A stretch of DNA of 64,000 nucleotides from Datisca glomerata (GCA_003255025.1 QANY01011455.1:62001-126000); one strand, 5' to 3'; numbered from the stretch's first letter, positions 13,447 to 25,063 are shown. Notes: generated from the sequence alone by a model not told the origin. Program-made: numbers and translations.

Positions 13447-15759
13447 ATTTCTGTTGGCGGTTACGCTCTCAAAACATGTATATTGACATTTTCATATGAA
13501 TTTTAAAGAGGATTACATTTTTCTTATAATTGTTCTTTTAAATTATTGTTGGATAATTTATATAAATATCTGAAAATTCCATAGTCATTAATGAGATTAT
13601 GATATTGTATTAGTACGAGAGGATTAAGGTCATATATTATGAATAAAATTATCACCAACATATTAAAGTATGAAATCTTTAATGAATGATTGCTAATATG
13701 GTTCACTAAGTATTGTGAATGCGTGTGAGCTAGATCCAAATCATTGATATGGATAGACATATTCGTGAATGTACTTTATCTAATAAGATTATATATGACA
13801 TCAATGATGTGAATTAATATCTTTATTTACGTGTAATTTATCATAAATATTCAATACACATCAGTTCGATGATCATATGTAGATCAGTCTGAACCATAAG
13901 TAGTCATGAACTCCTATGCATGTCTATTGGATCTTTTGATTCCCTCGTTAAAGTCTGGTTGTTAATCAGGCTAGTGACTTTTATTTTGGAGATTCAGTGA
14001 TGTGGATGGCTGGGGACATGATCTCACAAGATTTAGAATCTAAGCATTCCTAACGGATCGTATATTGGTTTCCTTAAGTGTTAATTCTGTAACTAAATGA
14101 TCATTGAGCTCAAATTTATAATAAGATTATAAATTAGCCATTCACTAGGAGATTAATGGTACTTAAGGATCAAGAGGTAATTAAAAGGGTAAAAAGGTAA
14201 TTTTTGACCAATTCTAATTTATAAACCAATAATTAGAGGACACAACTACATGAAATGATTATGTCAGTGAACTATATGAGAATACTTTGTAAATACATTC
14301 TATAACTTCTAAAAGTCAAATTTTATATTTATAGTGTAGTAATAATAGAATTAATAAATAAGATTATTAGTTAAAGCGTTTAATTAATAATCTAGTTTAT
14401 TGGAGCTTAGGATTATAGGTCCATGGTCCCCAAGTCACCTTTACACTACGTTGTCTAGGGTGTGAATATTTCAGGGCATGAGAAAATGACTGACTTGTAA
14501 AATAAATTTTTATTCTAGGGGAACATAATTATTAGATAATTATGTGTGATTAATTACTTAAGAATTAATTAATTGAATTATTTATATATTTAAATATAAT
14601 TTTCAGAAATTATATATATAAATAATTATCGATTTAAATATTCTGGGGCAAGTGCAAAATAATTTAATTATCATTAAATAATTAAATTATTATTAGATAA
14701 TAATGTAAATCAACTAAATCTGTTATTTGTGAGATAAAAAATAAATTAGTTGATAGGGATAATTAAATATGTTAATTTTGAATTAATTGATATCTAGATA
14801 ATATCTTATTAAAATAAATATTTAATTCACAGTAAATTATCACGTGTCAATCACTGATAAGGTATCGAAAATCGATATGGACTACTATGGTGCAACGTGA
14901 CACTACAATAGTGAGTGTGCAGTACTGTAATGCCACATGTACTACAGTGGTGCCGTGAGGCACTGTGCTGGCTCACAGCACACTACTGGCTCACGGCACA
15001 CTGCAGTGTCATGTGGCACTGTAGTTGTGCACAATTGCAGTGGGTCCCACTACAATTGGTAATTTTATAATTAAATATTATTTCAGTTTATCCATAAAAA
15101 TATGATACGCCATATCTAGAATATATATAGATATTATTCTAATGCCCTTGGTTGTTGAAAGAAGATGAGAGAATTAATTGATCAGATCTTCAGTTCAGCA
15201 ATCAAGAGTTGAATTGAGAACACGATTACTATTAGAGAGATTTTCTTCTGTGATTAAACGTTAATCAAATCTCTAAAAGAATAATCATTACATTCTTTTA
15301 GAGAATCGTCTCACTAAAGTCCTTCTTAGTAAATCTCTAGATCTCATGTGTTGAGAACATTTAAAGACAGAAAAGTGTCTTGTAATATTCTACGTGCCCG
15401 CACATGTCTTAGTGCGTTGAAAATTGACTTGGAAGATCTTGTTGTGGATCTCGGAGTCTACTTATCGTTGAAACGATTTCGTGGGAACGGAGGATCGATG
15501 AGTTTTTACAAGGACACTTGATATATACTACAAGTGGTATATGATTATTAACCTTGTATGTTGTAGATCTAACTTATAAATAAACAATGGATCCTGACTG
15601 ATTGAAAAATAGTTCTCAATAGAAGTTTTTTTTGTTATCGTGGCGTTGCGCAAGTTTTGTTTTATTAAAAAATTTGATTTTTATTAAAATTTTAATTTTT
15701 TAAAAGGTCACGTGCCACCATTTTTCCGTCGCGCAGGCGCTGCAACGACCAGCAATTTC
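13447..15759 (+). mobile_element. Solo LTR of copia family A with 5-bp target site duplication ATTTC
   Basis: A 2303-bp LTR runs from TGTTGG (13452) to CCAGCA (15754). It is flanked by identical ATTTC at 13447-13451 and 15755-15759. There is no PBS, internal region or second LTR, so this is a solo LTR left by LTR-LTR recombination. It is homologous to the minus-strand LTR at 10268-12073 and to the split LTR 26132-31275. The U3 part (14880-15060) carries CACTxxAGTG palindromes and GTGCCGTGAGCC-type direct repeats. Removing it rejoins the two halves of the SIRE-like element. Confidence 0.9.
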
Positions 15760-15959
15760 TTCATCTGAAGCTCAGTCATGGCCTCATTCGTTATTCTTCT
15801 GTTGCCTCCAAAGATGCACAATTTATATATGTTTTTCATGATATTGACATGCATAATATTGAAACATTAAGAGCCAATATCTATCATAAGCAAAAAAATA
15901 ATGAATGGATATTAAAATTAGTTGTACATTGTTCATGATGCCAATTCTAATCTAATTTT

Positions 15960-18233
15960 AGAACATCTTTCTTTATTTAACCGTTTTGCAAAAATATTAG
16001 TAAGTTGATTTTCAGTGTCAACAAATTCTAAAGTTATATCATCTTTTGAACATGATCTCATATAAAAATGGTGTATAACATCAATGTACTTGCTTCTAGA
16101 GTATAAAATAGGATATTTTTGAAAGATTTATAGCGCTGAAGTTATCATATTTTATAGAAACATGATCAAAATGTAGTCCAAAATTTCTTAAGATTTGTGT
16201 CATCCATAGAATTTGTGCACAACAACTACTAGCAGAGATATATTTAACCTCAGTTATGGACAATACATAGAATTTCACTTTTTTACTAAACCAAGACATT
16301 AGAGATTTATCTAAGAATTGACAAAAACCATTAGTGTTTTTTCGATCTAGCGTGCTTCGGGCATAATTAACATCCAAGTAACCGAGTGAATTCATAGAAG
16401 ATTCTTTTGAATATCAAATTCCTAAATAAGATGTGCCACTTAAATATTTGAAAAAATTCTTTTAAAAATATTTAAGTAAGATTCCTTAGGTTTTGATTGA
16501 AAACGAGCATAAGGACACACACTAAACATAATGTCTGGCATACTAGTAGTCAATATCATATCTCCAAGCTTGTTGTGTACATTCTAACCTCTTTCATCTT
16601 TGTCTAACTTCAAGGTGGTGCTCATGGGAGTACTTTTTGCCTTATATTTTCCATGTCAAATTTCTTTAGCACGATGTACTTGACGTACTTTTCTTAATTT
16701 ATAAATTTCCCTCTTTTATTTGTTTGATTTGAAATTTAAGGAAGAAGTTTAATTCTTCCATAAGACTTATCTCAAACTCTTGTTGCATAATTCTTGAAAC
16801 TTCCTCACATAAAGATTCATTAGTAGATCTAAAAATGATATCATCAACATAAATTTGTAGAATCAACATATCATGTTCTTTAACTTTGAAAAATAGAGTA
16901 ATATCATTTTCCCACGCTGAAATTATGATCAAGTAAAAATTTACTCAGTTGCTCATACCATGTTCTAGGAGCTTGTTTAAGACCATAAAAAAGTAATTTT
17001 TAAGTTTATACACATGAATAAGATTTTGAACACTTAAAAAACCAGTAGGTTTCTCAACACAAGCTTCCTTCTTTATGTTTCCATTTAAAAGGTACTTTTT
17101 ACGTCCATTTGATATAAAGTAAAATTTTTATAACATGCAAATGTAAGCAACATTCTTATTGACTCTAACCTAGCAACTGGTGCAAAAGTTTCATCAAAAT
17201 CAATTCTTTCTTCTTGATTATAACCTTGTGCAACCAACCTAGCTTTGTTTCTAGTCAATACTCCATTTTCATCTACCTTATTTCTAAAAACTCATTTGGT
17301 GCCAATCACAAGATAATTTGAGGGCCTAGGAACAAGACTTTGAGCTTCATTTCTTTCAAATTGATTTAATTCTTCTTGCAAAGTAAGAATTCAATATTCG
17401 TCATTCTCGACTTGAATAAAATTTTTGGTTTCAAGCGTTGAAATGAAAGCAATATTTCCTATAGAATCTCATAGTGAAGATCGAGTTTGAATATCATGTC
17501 CAATGTTCTCCAAAATGAGCTCATTTGGATGATCTTTGATGCTTTATCGTTCTTTTGGAAAATGTTGATCTTTTTCTTCTTTTTCTTCTATAGTTGGCTC
17601 CTTGCTCAACAAGCTTGTTATTTCTTCTATATTATTAAAATTTCTAGAAATTTCTTTAGTAGTAGCACATTCAGATTCATCAAATACTACATGCATAAGT
17701 TCTTCAACTACTGAAGTTCTTTTTGTTATAGATACGATATGTGTTACTAAAGGATGAATAACCAAGAAACATACCAATATCATTTTTTCAATCAAATTTA
17801 TCTCTATTATCCTTGTTATTTAAGATGAAGCATTTACATTTAAAAACTTTAAAATATCATATGTTTGGAGTTTTGTTGTTCCAAAGCTCATAGGGTATTT
17901 TCTTTAAAATAGGTCTTAGCATAAATCTATTTATAATATAGCAATATGTGTTTATGGCATCAACCCAAAAATATTTAGGTAAGCCATTTTCACTTAGCGT
18001 AGATCTCGCTATTTCTTGTAGGGTACGGTTCTTTCTCTCAACAACTCTATTTTGTTGTGGAGTTCGAGGTACAGAAAAATTATGATCAAAACCATTTTTA
18101 AATTCACTACCATGATCACTTTGAATTTTTGAAATAAGAAAACCCTTTTCGTTTTGAATTCTCTTTGCAATTTTTGAAAAGCTCTTAATTGCTCCATTTG
18201 TATGCTTCAAAAAATAACCCAAGTAAATCTAGT
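15960..18233 (-). pseudogene. Ty1/copia pol remnant: integrase, reverse transcriptase, RNase H (SIRE-like)
   Basis: The minus strand carries copia pol modules in the normal order. The integrase core (18222-17857) has KIQSDHGSEFKN and PRTPQQNRVVERKNRTLQE. The RT region includes GLKQAPRTWYEQLSKFLLD (about 16990-16930) and YVDDIIFRSTNES (16860-16800). RNase H (16395-16096) has STDRKN-type and EVKYIS motifs. Several frameshifts and stops separate the modules, and the element begins abruptly at about 18233, so gag, protease and the integrase N-terminus are missing. The integrase-before-RT order identifies copia. The YVDD catalytic motif is intact but the protein cannot be made. Confidence 0.88.
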
Positions 18234-18800
18234 ATCCTGTCCCAAATTAAGAAAGATAGAGAACTTAAACCTAACGGTAACCACCAAAAATCAAGGCCAG
18301 CGAACATGAGCAAAAGCATATTCTGGAAACATTGTGGGTTGTGGGCATGACATAAACTCTATGGACATAACCATTTTAATGGGCTCTATCCCTACAAATT
18401 AAAGATATTACCTTTCTAATCTAGAGGCTTTATTCCTTCAGTGATGCTTCCTACTCCTTTGTAGCCCATGATGTCAAATAGATGGGAAGTATTATACTTA
18501 GTGAAACCACTGCGCAAACAACGAAAAGAAGATTATGAACACAGTGGAATTATGCAATTAAAATAAACACTAGAATTACTCTTACTGGCAGTATACAATC
18601 CTTAAGCGTAATTTACTATGTACTCATTAATTATTTAACACAATATTAACTAAAGAAAGGCTTTGATTAATTAACACACTATTAACTAAAGCAGTTTGAT
18701 ATATTCTTTATTCTTGTAGTGGTTTGTAATGGATAAAGATTGGGTGCATCTTAATAGGTAATGAATTATCATTCTCAACCATATAACAATTATATTAGCT
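18234..18800. other. Unassigned AT-rich interval
   Basis: It lies between the broken end of the copia pol and the CACTA transposase frame. I see no coding frame, terminal repeat or tRNA-like sequence. It could be the left part of the CACTA element, but no CACTACAA terminus was found. Confidence 0.4.
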
Positions 18801-20033
18801 ATGGAAACATTTTACTTAGTACATTTTATGTTTCAAGTTGATAAAGCTACAAACGAGTATAAACTAGGAGTTCAAAATTTTATCAAGATGGCCGAAAGAT
18901 ATGCGGGATATCTAGAAAAGTTAATAGGTCCTTGCAAAAATTGTCGAAATCTAAGTCATCAATGTACCAATATTGTGTATGATCATTTAACTATAAGAGG
19001 CATGGATCTTACATATAAGAATTGGTATCATCATGAAGAGCCAATGAAAGATGTTGAAAATGACTCAAGTGATGATATAGGATTCTCTGACACATGAATT
19101 ATATAGAACTTTACAATGATACGAAGAACAAAATGAAAATCTAGAGACAAGGAGAGAAATGATGATTTCTCTAAAAGATTAGAAAAGGTGAAAACTTCAC
19201 TCTATCCAAATTCTACAAAATAAACAAAATTATCGTTACTCATTGCATTATACAGATTGAAAATTGTTAGTGGGTGGCCTGATAAAAGTTTTAATAAGCT
19301 TCTTGAAACAGTTTAGGATATGCTTCTTGCAGAGAATGTACTTCCTACATCAATGTACTATGTGAAAAATTTTCTCAAAATATTTGATTTAAAATGTACG
19401 AAAATCCATGCTTGTATCAATGACTGTATGTTTTAGAAAGGGAGAGAACTTAGATCAATGTCCTAAGTGTAGCTCTTCAAGATGGAAAGTGGATGAGAGT
19501 ACACAGAGAACAAAAGCAGGGATACCAACTAAACTTTTGATATATTTTCCTATAATACCAAGGTTTAGGAGAATGTTTAGGTATGTGGGGTTGTCTGAAC
19601 AATTAAGGTAACATTTCAACAATAAGAGTAGTGATGGGAAAATGCATCATCCAATGGATTTTGTTGATTAGGAGTTGGTAAATGAGAAATGGTCAGGTTT
19701 TGCCAGCGATCCGCATAATCTTAGGCTTGGCCTTGCTACAATGACTTTAATCCTTTTAGTAATTTGAGCTCCAAATATAGCTGTTGGCCAGTGATGCTTG
19801 TGACATACAACTTGTCACTATGGATGTGCATGAAGAAGTAACATGTAATGTTGACATTATCAATTCCAGGTCCCAAGCAACCTGGTAATGATATCAACAT
19901 ATATTTGCAGCCTTCAATGGTTGATTTACGTGAATTGTTGGATCATGGGGCGAGTCTTTATGATGCCTTCGTTAAAGAGTTTTTCAACTTGAGGGCAATT
20001 TTATTGTGGACCAACAATGACTTTTTTGGATGA
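18801..20033 (+). pseudogene. CACTA (En/Spm) transposase remnant
   Basis: Two domains of plant CACTA transposases follow each other. The transposase-associated domain (18840-19060) has GVQNFIKMAE, CKNCRN and YDHLTIRGMDLTYKNWYHHE. The Tnp2/Transposase_21 domain follows. It starts near 19260 with FNKLLETV, continues at 19390-19610 (KIHACINDC, CPKCSSSRW, FPIIPRFRRMFRYV) and ends at 19848-20033 (SIPGPKQPGNDINIYLQP, FNLRAILLWTNNDF). Frameshifts and stops separate these parts. The reading ends abruptly before the catalytic C-terminal half, so the element is non-autonomous and dead. The intact 3' terminus lies about 580 bp downstream. Confidence 0.85.
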
Positions 20034-20279
20034 GACGTGTCATTTTCATAATTAGTAATTTTTTAGTACTTATAAAGTCACATTTTAGATGATTTTAACT
20101 AGAAAACTGAAAAAGACTTATTAATATTTTACCTTTTAATAAAATGATGTGTAAGAATTCATTTAATTATATATATTGTTGTCTAAAGTTATATTTTTAC
20201 TTACGAATACATTTATTTTTAGAATAAAAGTGAGATCGTCAAAAAATTTATTTGTTACAGGGGTATTAAAATCAATATG

Positions 20280-20617
20280 AATGGAATTTTATAGCGGTCT
20301 ACAACTGCTATAAAAATGAGTACTTTATAGGGACATAAACCTTATAAAAGACCTGATTTTCTACGGTGGGTAAAAAATGCTATAAAAGACTTGATTTTTT
20401 ATAGCTGAAAAAAATGCTATAAACCATCTAGTGTTTTATAACGACATAAAATGCTATAAAAGATCTGATTTTTACAATGGATCGAAAACGCTATTAAAAA
20501 ACTCTGAATGCTATAAAAATTTGAGACTTTTTATAGCGCCTTGAAACAGCCAGAAATGCTATAAAAGATCTTTTTCTAATGGTTTTCGATCGCTATAAGA
20601 TAGTTTCTGTTGTAGTG
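20280..20617 (+). mobile_element. CACTA element 3' subterminal repeats and terminus
   Basis: At least eight copies of a motif like gctataaaagacctgattt occur here in both orientations (20293, 20340, 20378, 20405, 20450, 20500, 20560 and 20590 regions). Such subterminal repeats bind CACTA transposase. The block ends in tttctgttgtagtg (20604-20617), the complement of the canonical CACTACAACAGAAA terminus. The matching left terminus was not found in the window. Confidence 0.75.
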
Positions 20618-20623
20618 ATCTCT

Positions 20624-20919
20624 CATTGGGACCTATTCAAGCCTCCAATATGGGAGTATCAGCTTAAGTAATTATGATGAGGAATCAACTATTGCTGAGC
20701 CCAGTACTTTAAGAAAGAGAAAATGGAGCTCCTCTAGAGTTATCGTGGGACCAGCCCCTCCCCATGTACATGAACTGTCAGAATTGTTGCCCAAACATTT
20801 TCAATTAAGGTACGAGCCTTTTAAGACAGAAACAAAGTCAGAAGAGAGTAGCGTGTTGCAGGCTCCTCCCCCGCAAGCAGTACAAGAAAATTGGCATATT
20901 ATGATAGTTAAATCATGAG
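20624..20919 (+). other. Open frame of about 99 codons without a start, possible captured exon
   Basis: The frame beginning tctctcattgggacc stays open from just after the CACTA terminus to a TGA at 20919. It encodes a hydrophilic sequence including STLRKRKWSSSRVIVGPAPP and ELSELLPKHFQLRYEPF, with a normal-looking amino-acid composition unlike the surrounding AT-rich noise. No initiator Met in a good position and no family that I recognise. It lies between two CACTA-type repeat blocks. It may be a fragment of a host gene or of a transposon accessory protein. Confidence 0.3.
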
Positions 20920-21090
20920 AGTTGGACTAACCGTCGCAAAAAAGCGAACATGAGGGTTTTTTTGGCAACAGTTTTACTAACCTAAGGTGACGGTTTCCAA
21001 TAACCGTCACAATAGATGATTTTTTTGCGAAATGGTTTCAACATAATCGTCGCAATATAGGTACCTTTTTGCGACGGTTCTAGCGTAATC
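20920..21090. repeat. Second CACTA-like subterminal repeat block (CCGTCGCAAAA type)
   Basis: Direct and inverted copies of a motif around aaccgtcgcaaaaaa / ttttttgcgacggtt occur at 20926, 20985-21010, 21040 and 21072. This motif differs from the TATAGC-type motif of the preceding element, so a second CACTA family contributed here. No terminus is visible. Confidence 0.5.
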
Positions 21091-21350
21091 GTTGTCAGCA
21101 GGAGAATTGAAGCAAACACCAAAATACGCGCCGAGTCCTCTAGAGTCTCCTCTTGATCTATCAGAAATCTTTTTTTCTCTCTTCTTTCTCCATTATTTCA
21201 TTTGTTGTCTAAAACTCTATACCATGCCCCCTTCTCGATCTCTTCCCCCATGTCTCCACTCTCTCCTCTCTCCTCTCTACTCTCTTGCTCTCTCTCTAAG
21301 TTTTAACTCGTCTGCATTTTCCTCTATCTCTCACTCTCTCTGAAATTTTC
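21091..21350. repeat. Pyrimidine-rich low-complexity tract
   Basis: CT-rich sequence dominated by ctctctc runs. The apparent Ser/Leu/Pro-rich open frame is a by-product of base composition. It could be a 5'-UTR-like leader of the captured gene that supplied the downstream kinase exon, but there is no direct proof. Confidence 0.5.
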
Positions 21351-21540
21351 AATCAGCGACATTAGACCGGCGCCAAGCACAAGGTCCTTGGATTACTTTC
21401 TATTTAGGTTTTGCATTTTATTGTTTCCATTCTATTTTCTTATATCTTAAATCTCTGATGCAATTGTTTTAAACTTTAATTTTAGTGCATACAAAGAAAA
21501 TGGAATTATATTACTGAAATTGTTTTCGTCAATGGTGTAG

Positions 21541-21641
21541 GGAGATATGCATGCATTCTTGAGAAGAAAAGGAATGCGAAAGCCAATCACCGCAGTGAGA
21601 CTTACCCTTGATATTGCTAGGTCTGTAAACCATACTAATGT
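21541..21641 (+). pseudogene. Isolated protein-kinase exon (ILK/Raf-like MAPKKK type), probably captured
   Basis: After a plausible acceptor (ggtgtag at 21534-21540) an open frame encodes GDMHAFLRRKGMRKP then ITAVRLTLDIARSVNH. This matches the kinase segment GDL.xYLxxKGxLxPxTAVxFALDIARGMNYLH, just ahead of the catalytic loop in plant integrin-linked-kinase-like Raf MAPKKKs. The frame closes shortly after. The preceding 130 bp look like intron, and no exon for the ATP-binding lobe or the HRDLKPxN loop was found on either side. It is therefore a fragment, probably transduplicated by the adjacent CACTA elements. The loop after DIAR has diverged from GMNYLH. Confidence 0.5.
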
Positions 21642-22347
21642 AGCCTCCTTAGTTTCTTTTCTTTTCCGAACATGTATAATACAAATGATTTATGTTATCT
21701 ATAGATGGTTCAATTAAATATGAATGTTGTGAATGATAATGTTTTATCTTCATAGTAAATAATAGACAGATAATTAGTCACATATTTGCTATGAGTTTGG
21801 AAGACAAGAAAGAGGAAAATGTTAGAAAGGATGAAAGTAGGATAACAGGAAAGGTTTTCTGTTGAAACCTTATAGCTCTTAGTAATTCAAGCAATAAAAA
21901 GTTGTACCAAACACATATCTATATTAGCCTTTAGGCATACACTTACAACAAACATTCTCTTTTTTAGCTTCCAATCCCATGAAAAGAAACATTCAACGAG
22001 GTTATTGTACAGAACATAACAACTTATAAGGAAGGATCATGAAGGCTCATTAATGTAATCAAATATTCACCGTGATCTTGAGCCTTCGTAAGTTTTAGTT
22101 GTCAAGGTGAATTTTTTTCTCCAAAATTTTGTCAGTACACTCTTGTAGATTGTATAGAGTTAATTTTTCATATGTTTTGTTGGTTTGAGAGATCAGTTTC
22201 TTGTTACGTTATAGTTCATTCCTTGCGTGCGTTGAATTTCAGAAATCAACAGGAGTGCTTAATTTAATTTTTGAGTTAGATTACGGAAACATCTTGGTGA
22301 TGACTCCGGGCACCTACGTGTTGTGTCTATCATTCATTAGTTTTAAA
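21642..22347. other. Intergenic interval without recognisable feature
   Basis: AT-rich, with short open frames lacking any known motif. No terminal repeats or transposon domains seen. It could include intron sequence of the captured kinase fragment. Confidence 0.4.
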
Positions 22348-22357
22348 TTAAATGAGA

Positions 22358-22476
22358 TGGACAAGTTGGGTCGGTACAGTTGGTTAAACTCTCATACTCA
22401 TATCCTAAAGGTCGTGGGTTCGAGTCATATTCCATCATTCTCCTTAGAATTTGTGATGTAACATTAACAAAAAAAA
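22358..22476 (+). mobile_element. tRNA-derived SINE, copy 1
   Basis: A 119-bp element has an A-box-like region (cagttggttaaactctc) and a B box gtgggttcgagtc about 45 bp further on, and ends in an A-rich tail (acaaaaaaaa). It is flanked by a 10-bp direct repeat with one mismatch: ttaaatgaga (22348-22357) and ttgaatgaga (22477-22486). About 75% of its bases match copy 2 at 24588-24707 in the opposite orientation. Confidence 0.75.
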
Positions 22477-22617
22477 TTGAATGAGACACAGTTTAAGATA
22501 CAATTGTCATTTGAGATGGGGTAATAGGTACGCACTAACCACGTTCTGTGTAGAAACCTTTGGGATGTCGATTAATAATGTGACCGACCATTTTAGACTA
22601 TAGTTAACATTATTTAT

Positions 22618-24500
22618 TGTTGGAATTATGTCCATAAAATATGTTGTAATAACTTTTTATGAGTAAACATTTATTTATTGACATTTATGTATTACTGAAT
22701 TTTATGAATAAATTGAAAGTTTCATTTAATTAAAATGTGTTTGTAATTTACTTAAGCCTTGAAACTATTACAATGTAAGAAGAGTGAAGACCTAGCGGTC
22801 TTCTAGATAAACTCTTCTGAGATAGTTTAGAATGTTATTCGCAGTCTCAATATCGACTGGACAATCGAATTCAATTATGACTGTTAGGTTGAACCAAATG
22901 ATGTCGGTCTCGGGGCATAGGAGTGGAGACTCTAACGGTTGACCTAGACATGTTATGGAACATGTTGAATAGACCAATAATCAAATTAGTTTAGAGCAAA
23001 ACTGTTTATTTAGCTCTAAATCTAATCTAATTGTTACATCTAAAGAGTATTTTCATAATTACCTTAATCCTGAGGTGAATACAAAATTTGATTTAGTTAC
23101 TTGCAATCTTTGATATGCCAAAGGAGTGAGTTCAAACTGTCGGACAATACCTCAATTGTTGGGACCGTGATTACGTAATTCACAGATATAGAATTCGTGG
23201 TAAGATTGCAAAAGCAACAATATCACTTTATACTTTATTGATGAGTGTGTGAATAAATAAATCGGACATTATATTTGGTGACATGATTAATTGAATAAGA
23301 CATGGTGATTTGTATGATACACTTCATTGATATGTGTTTCTTATTCACAGTCAATAAAGTAGTTAAAGAAATAATAACTAGAGGGATAAAATTATAGTTT
23401 TACATCTCGCTCATGTTACTAATATTCATGAAGGATAATATCGTAAAATATTTTATGGATCGTGAAATACAAATGTTTGTTTGCACAAATAGAAAATGTA
23501 GCGTGCATGAATCGAGAGTTATATCGTCATCAAACCTATAGTGTAGTCGTACGATGTCGGGATTAAATAAATAGAGAATTTATGGAGATAAATTAGTCAG
23601 GTATTTAAATCTCATAGCTTCATTCATGTGGGTCCATTTGGTCTCAAGAGTAACTCATAAGGACATGAATGGAAAACGACGACAGTTGGACCAAAAATAT
23701 GTTTTGGACCAAGATACACTTCCCGAGCTCCATATGAGATTAGTGTCATCACTAAATTAATGAAGAGTAAAATTAATGTTCAAATTAATTATTTTATTAT
23801 TGGATAATTATTGGTTTATTAGTAAATAAAAGAAATTAATAATTAATTGATAGGGATCAATTTAATTTATCAATTTGAATTGATGAATTTGGATATAGTC
23901 TTGGCTCTAGGAGAGATGTAAAAATCGCAGATAGCAGTGCACATGGAGATAATTTTCGGTAATTTAACATATAGAGATATATGTGAAAATTATGTCATTA
24001 TCATATAAGGGATTGCATCATTATCCATCCCTATGACTAACCATATCCCTAAGTTTGTTAATCAGAAAAGAAAAATGTTTCTCTCCCTCACACACTAAGT
24101 TGCCCCGATTTTTTTCACAGTAGGGTAAGAGAAAATTTTGTTTCCTCTTTCAATCATCGTTTTGAGAACTCATACTCAATTTCTACGAAAATACTTGAAA
24201 GATTACTTTTTATTCTAACGAGTGGTTGTCGGTGTAAGGATCAATTGATAGCTCTGTGAATCTCAAGAACGAAGAACGCGAGATGGAGAATTGGATTCCG
24301 TCAAATCAGAATTTTTCCATTAATTGAAAATGTATAAATTGTTTCAATATTTTCTCAATACGTTCATATGATTATGTATGTTCATTGATTGATTTTGTGT
24401 TTAATTGGATTAAACGTTTGTATAACAAAAATTTAAAATTTTACCCATAAACTTGTCACGGTTCATTAATTTTATTCAAAATCTAAAACTCGATCCAACA
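22618..24500 (+). mobile_element. Free-standing copia-type LTR (family B), TGTTGG...CCAACA
   Basis: Starts TGTTGGAATTATGTCC at 22618 and ends GATCCAACA at 24500. The six terminal bases form a perfect inverted repeat, as expected of a copia LTR of about 1.9 kb. No PBS, coding region or partner LTR is found. Flanking pentamers (tttat left, cacat right) do not match, so either the target duplication has decayed or a boundary is misplaced. Open frames within it are LTR shadows. Confidence 0.6.
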
Positions 24501-24587
24501 CACATTACAATTGTACTTTTTAAAATAGGTGGTTCTTTTAACCCCATAAAAGTGAGCCTTGGTAATTTCGTTATAATCTTTTAGAAT

Positions 24588-24707
24588 TTTTTTTTGTCAA
24601 AGTTACATTACAAATTTTAATCGGAATGATGGAATATGACTTGAACCTACGACTTCTAAGGTATGAGTGTGAGAACTTAACCAATTACGTTAGCACAACT
24701 TGTCACA
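24588..24707 (-). mobile_element. tRNA-derived SINE, copy 2 (same family as 22358)
   Basis: A 120-bp minus-strand element. Its minus strand reads tgtgacaagttgtgc at the start, contains aattggttaagttctc (A-box region) and gtaggttcaagtc (B box), and ends in a poly(A) run seen as T9 at 24588. A perfect 9-bp duplication ttttagaat flanks it at 24579-24587 and 24708-24716. Confidence 0.82.
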
Positions 24708-24960
24708 TTTTAGAATCCTTGAGACATATATAAAAAGCTTACTGCTCCAATTGAAATTACCAAACCATTAAACATCCCAAAACTTTTCATGGTGTTCCTT
24801 CATAAATTCATAGTTGATTACCATGGATCTCAATTTGTCATTTCAAACATTCATGGACAAGAAAAATATCCAAAATAATATTTTGTACGTTTTATTATAG
24901 TTTAACGCCGGTAAAGATAATAGTCCCAGTAAGACATGCACAACATAGATTCATCGTTAA

Positions 24961-25063
24961 CCACAACATTTAAGTGGATTAGTTATAAAGTGAGGATGTC
25001 CATTATCTTGGTCCAGGATTCAAACCACAAATTGTGTAATTTCCCCTCCCCTTAACCAAAAAA
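24961..25063 (+). mobile_element. Second SINE family, single copy
   Basis: A 103-bp element has an A-box-like ggattagttataaagtg, a B-box-like aggattcaaacc and an A7 tail. It is flanked by a 14-bp direct repeat with one mismatch: agattcatcgttaa (24947-24960) and agattcatcattaa (25064-25077). The length, tail and duplication fit a Pol III SINE, but the body is unlike the 22358/24588 family. Confidence 0.6.

Noticed and set aside
18009..18197. Second minus-strand frame overlapping the copia integrase
   Set aside because: It is a frameshifted shadow of the integrase core; motifs are in the other frame.
22340..22460. tRNA-like A and B boxes as a possible tRNA gene
   Set aside because: No cloverleaf can be formed, there is an oligo(A) tail and a target duplication; this is a SINE.
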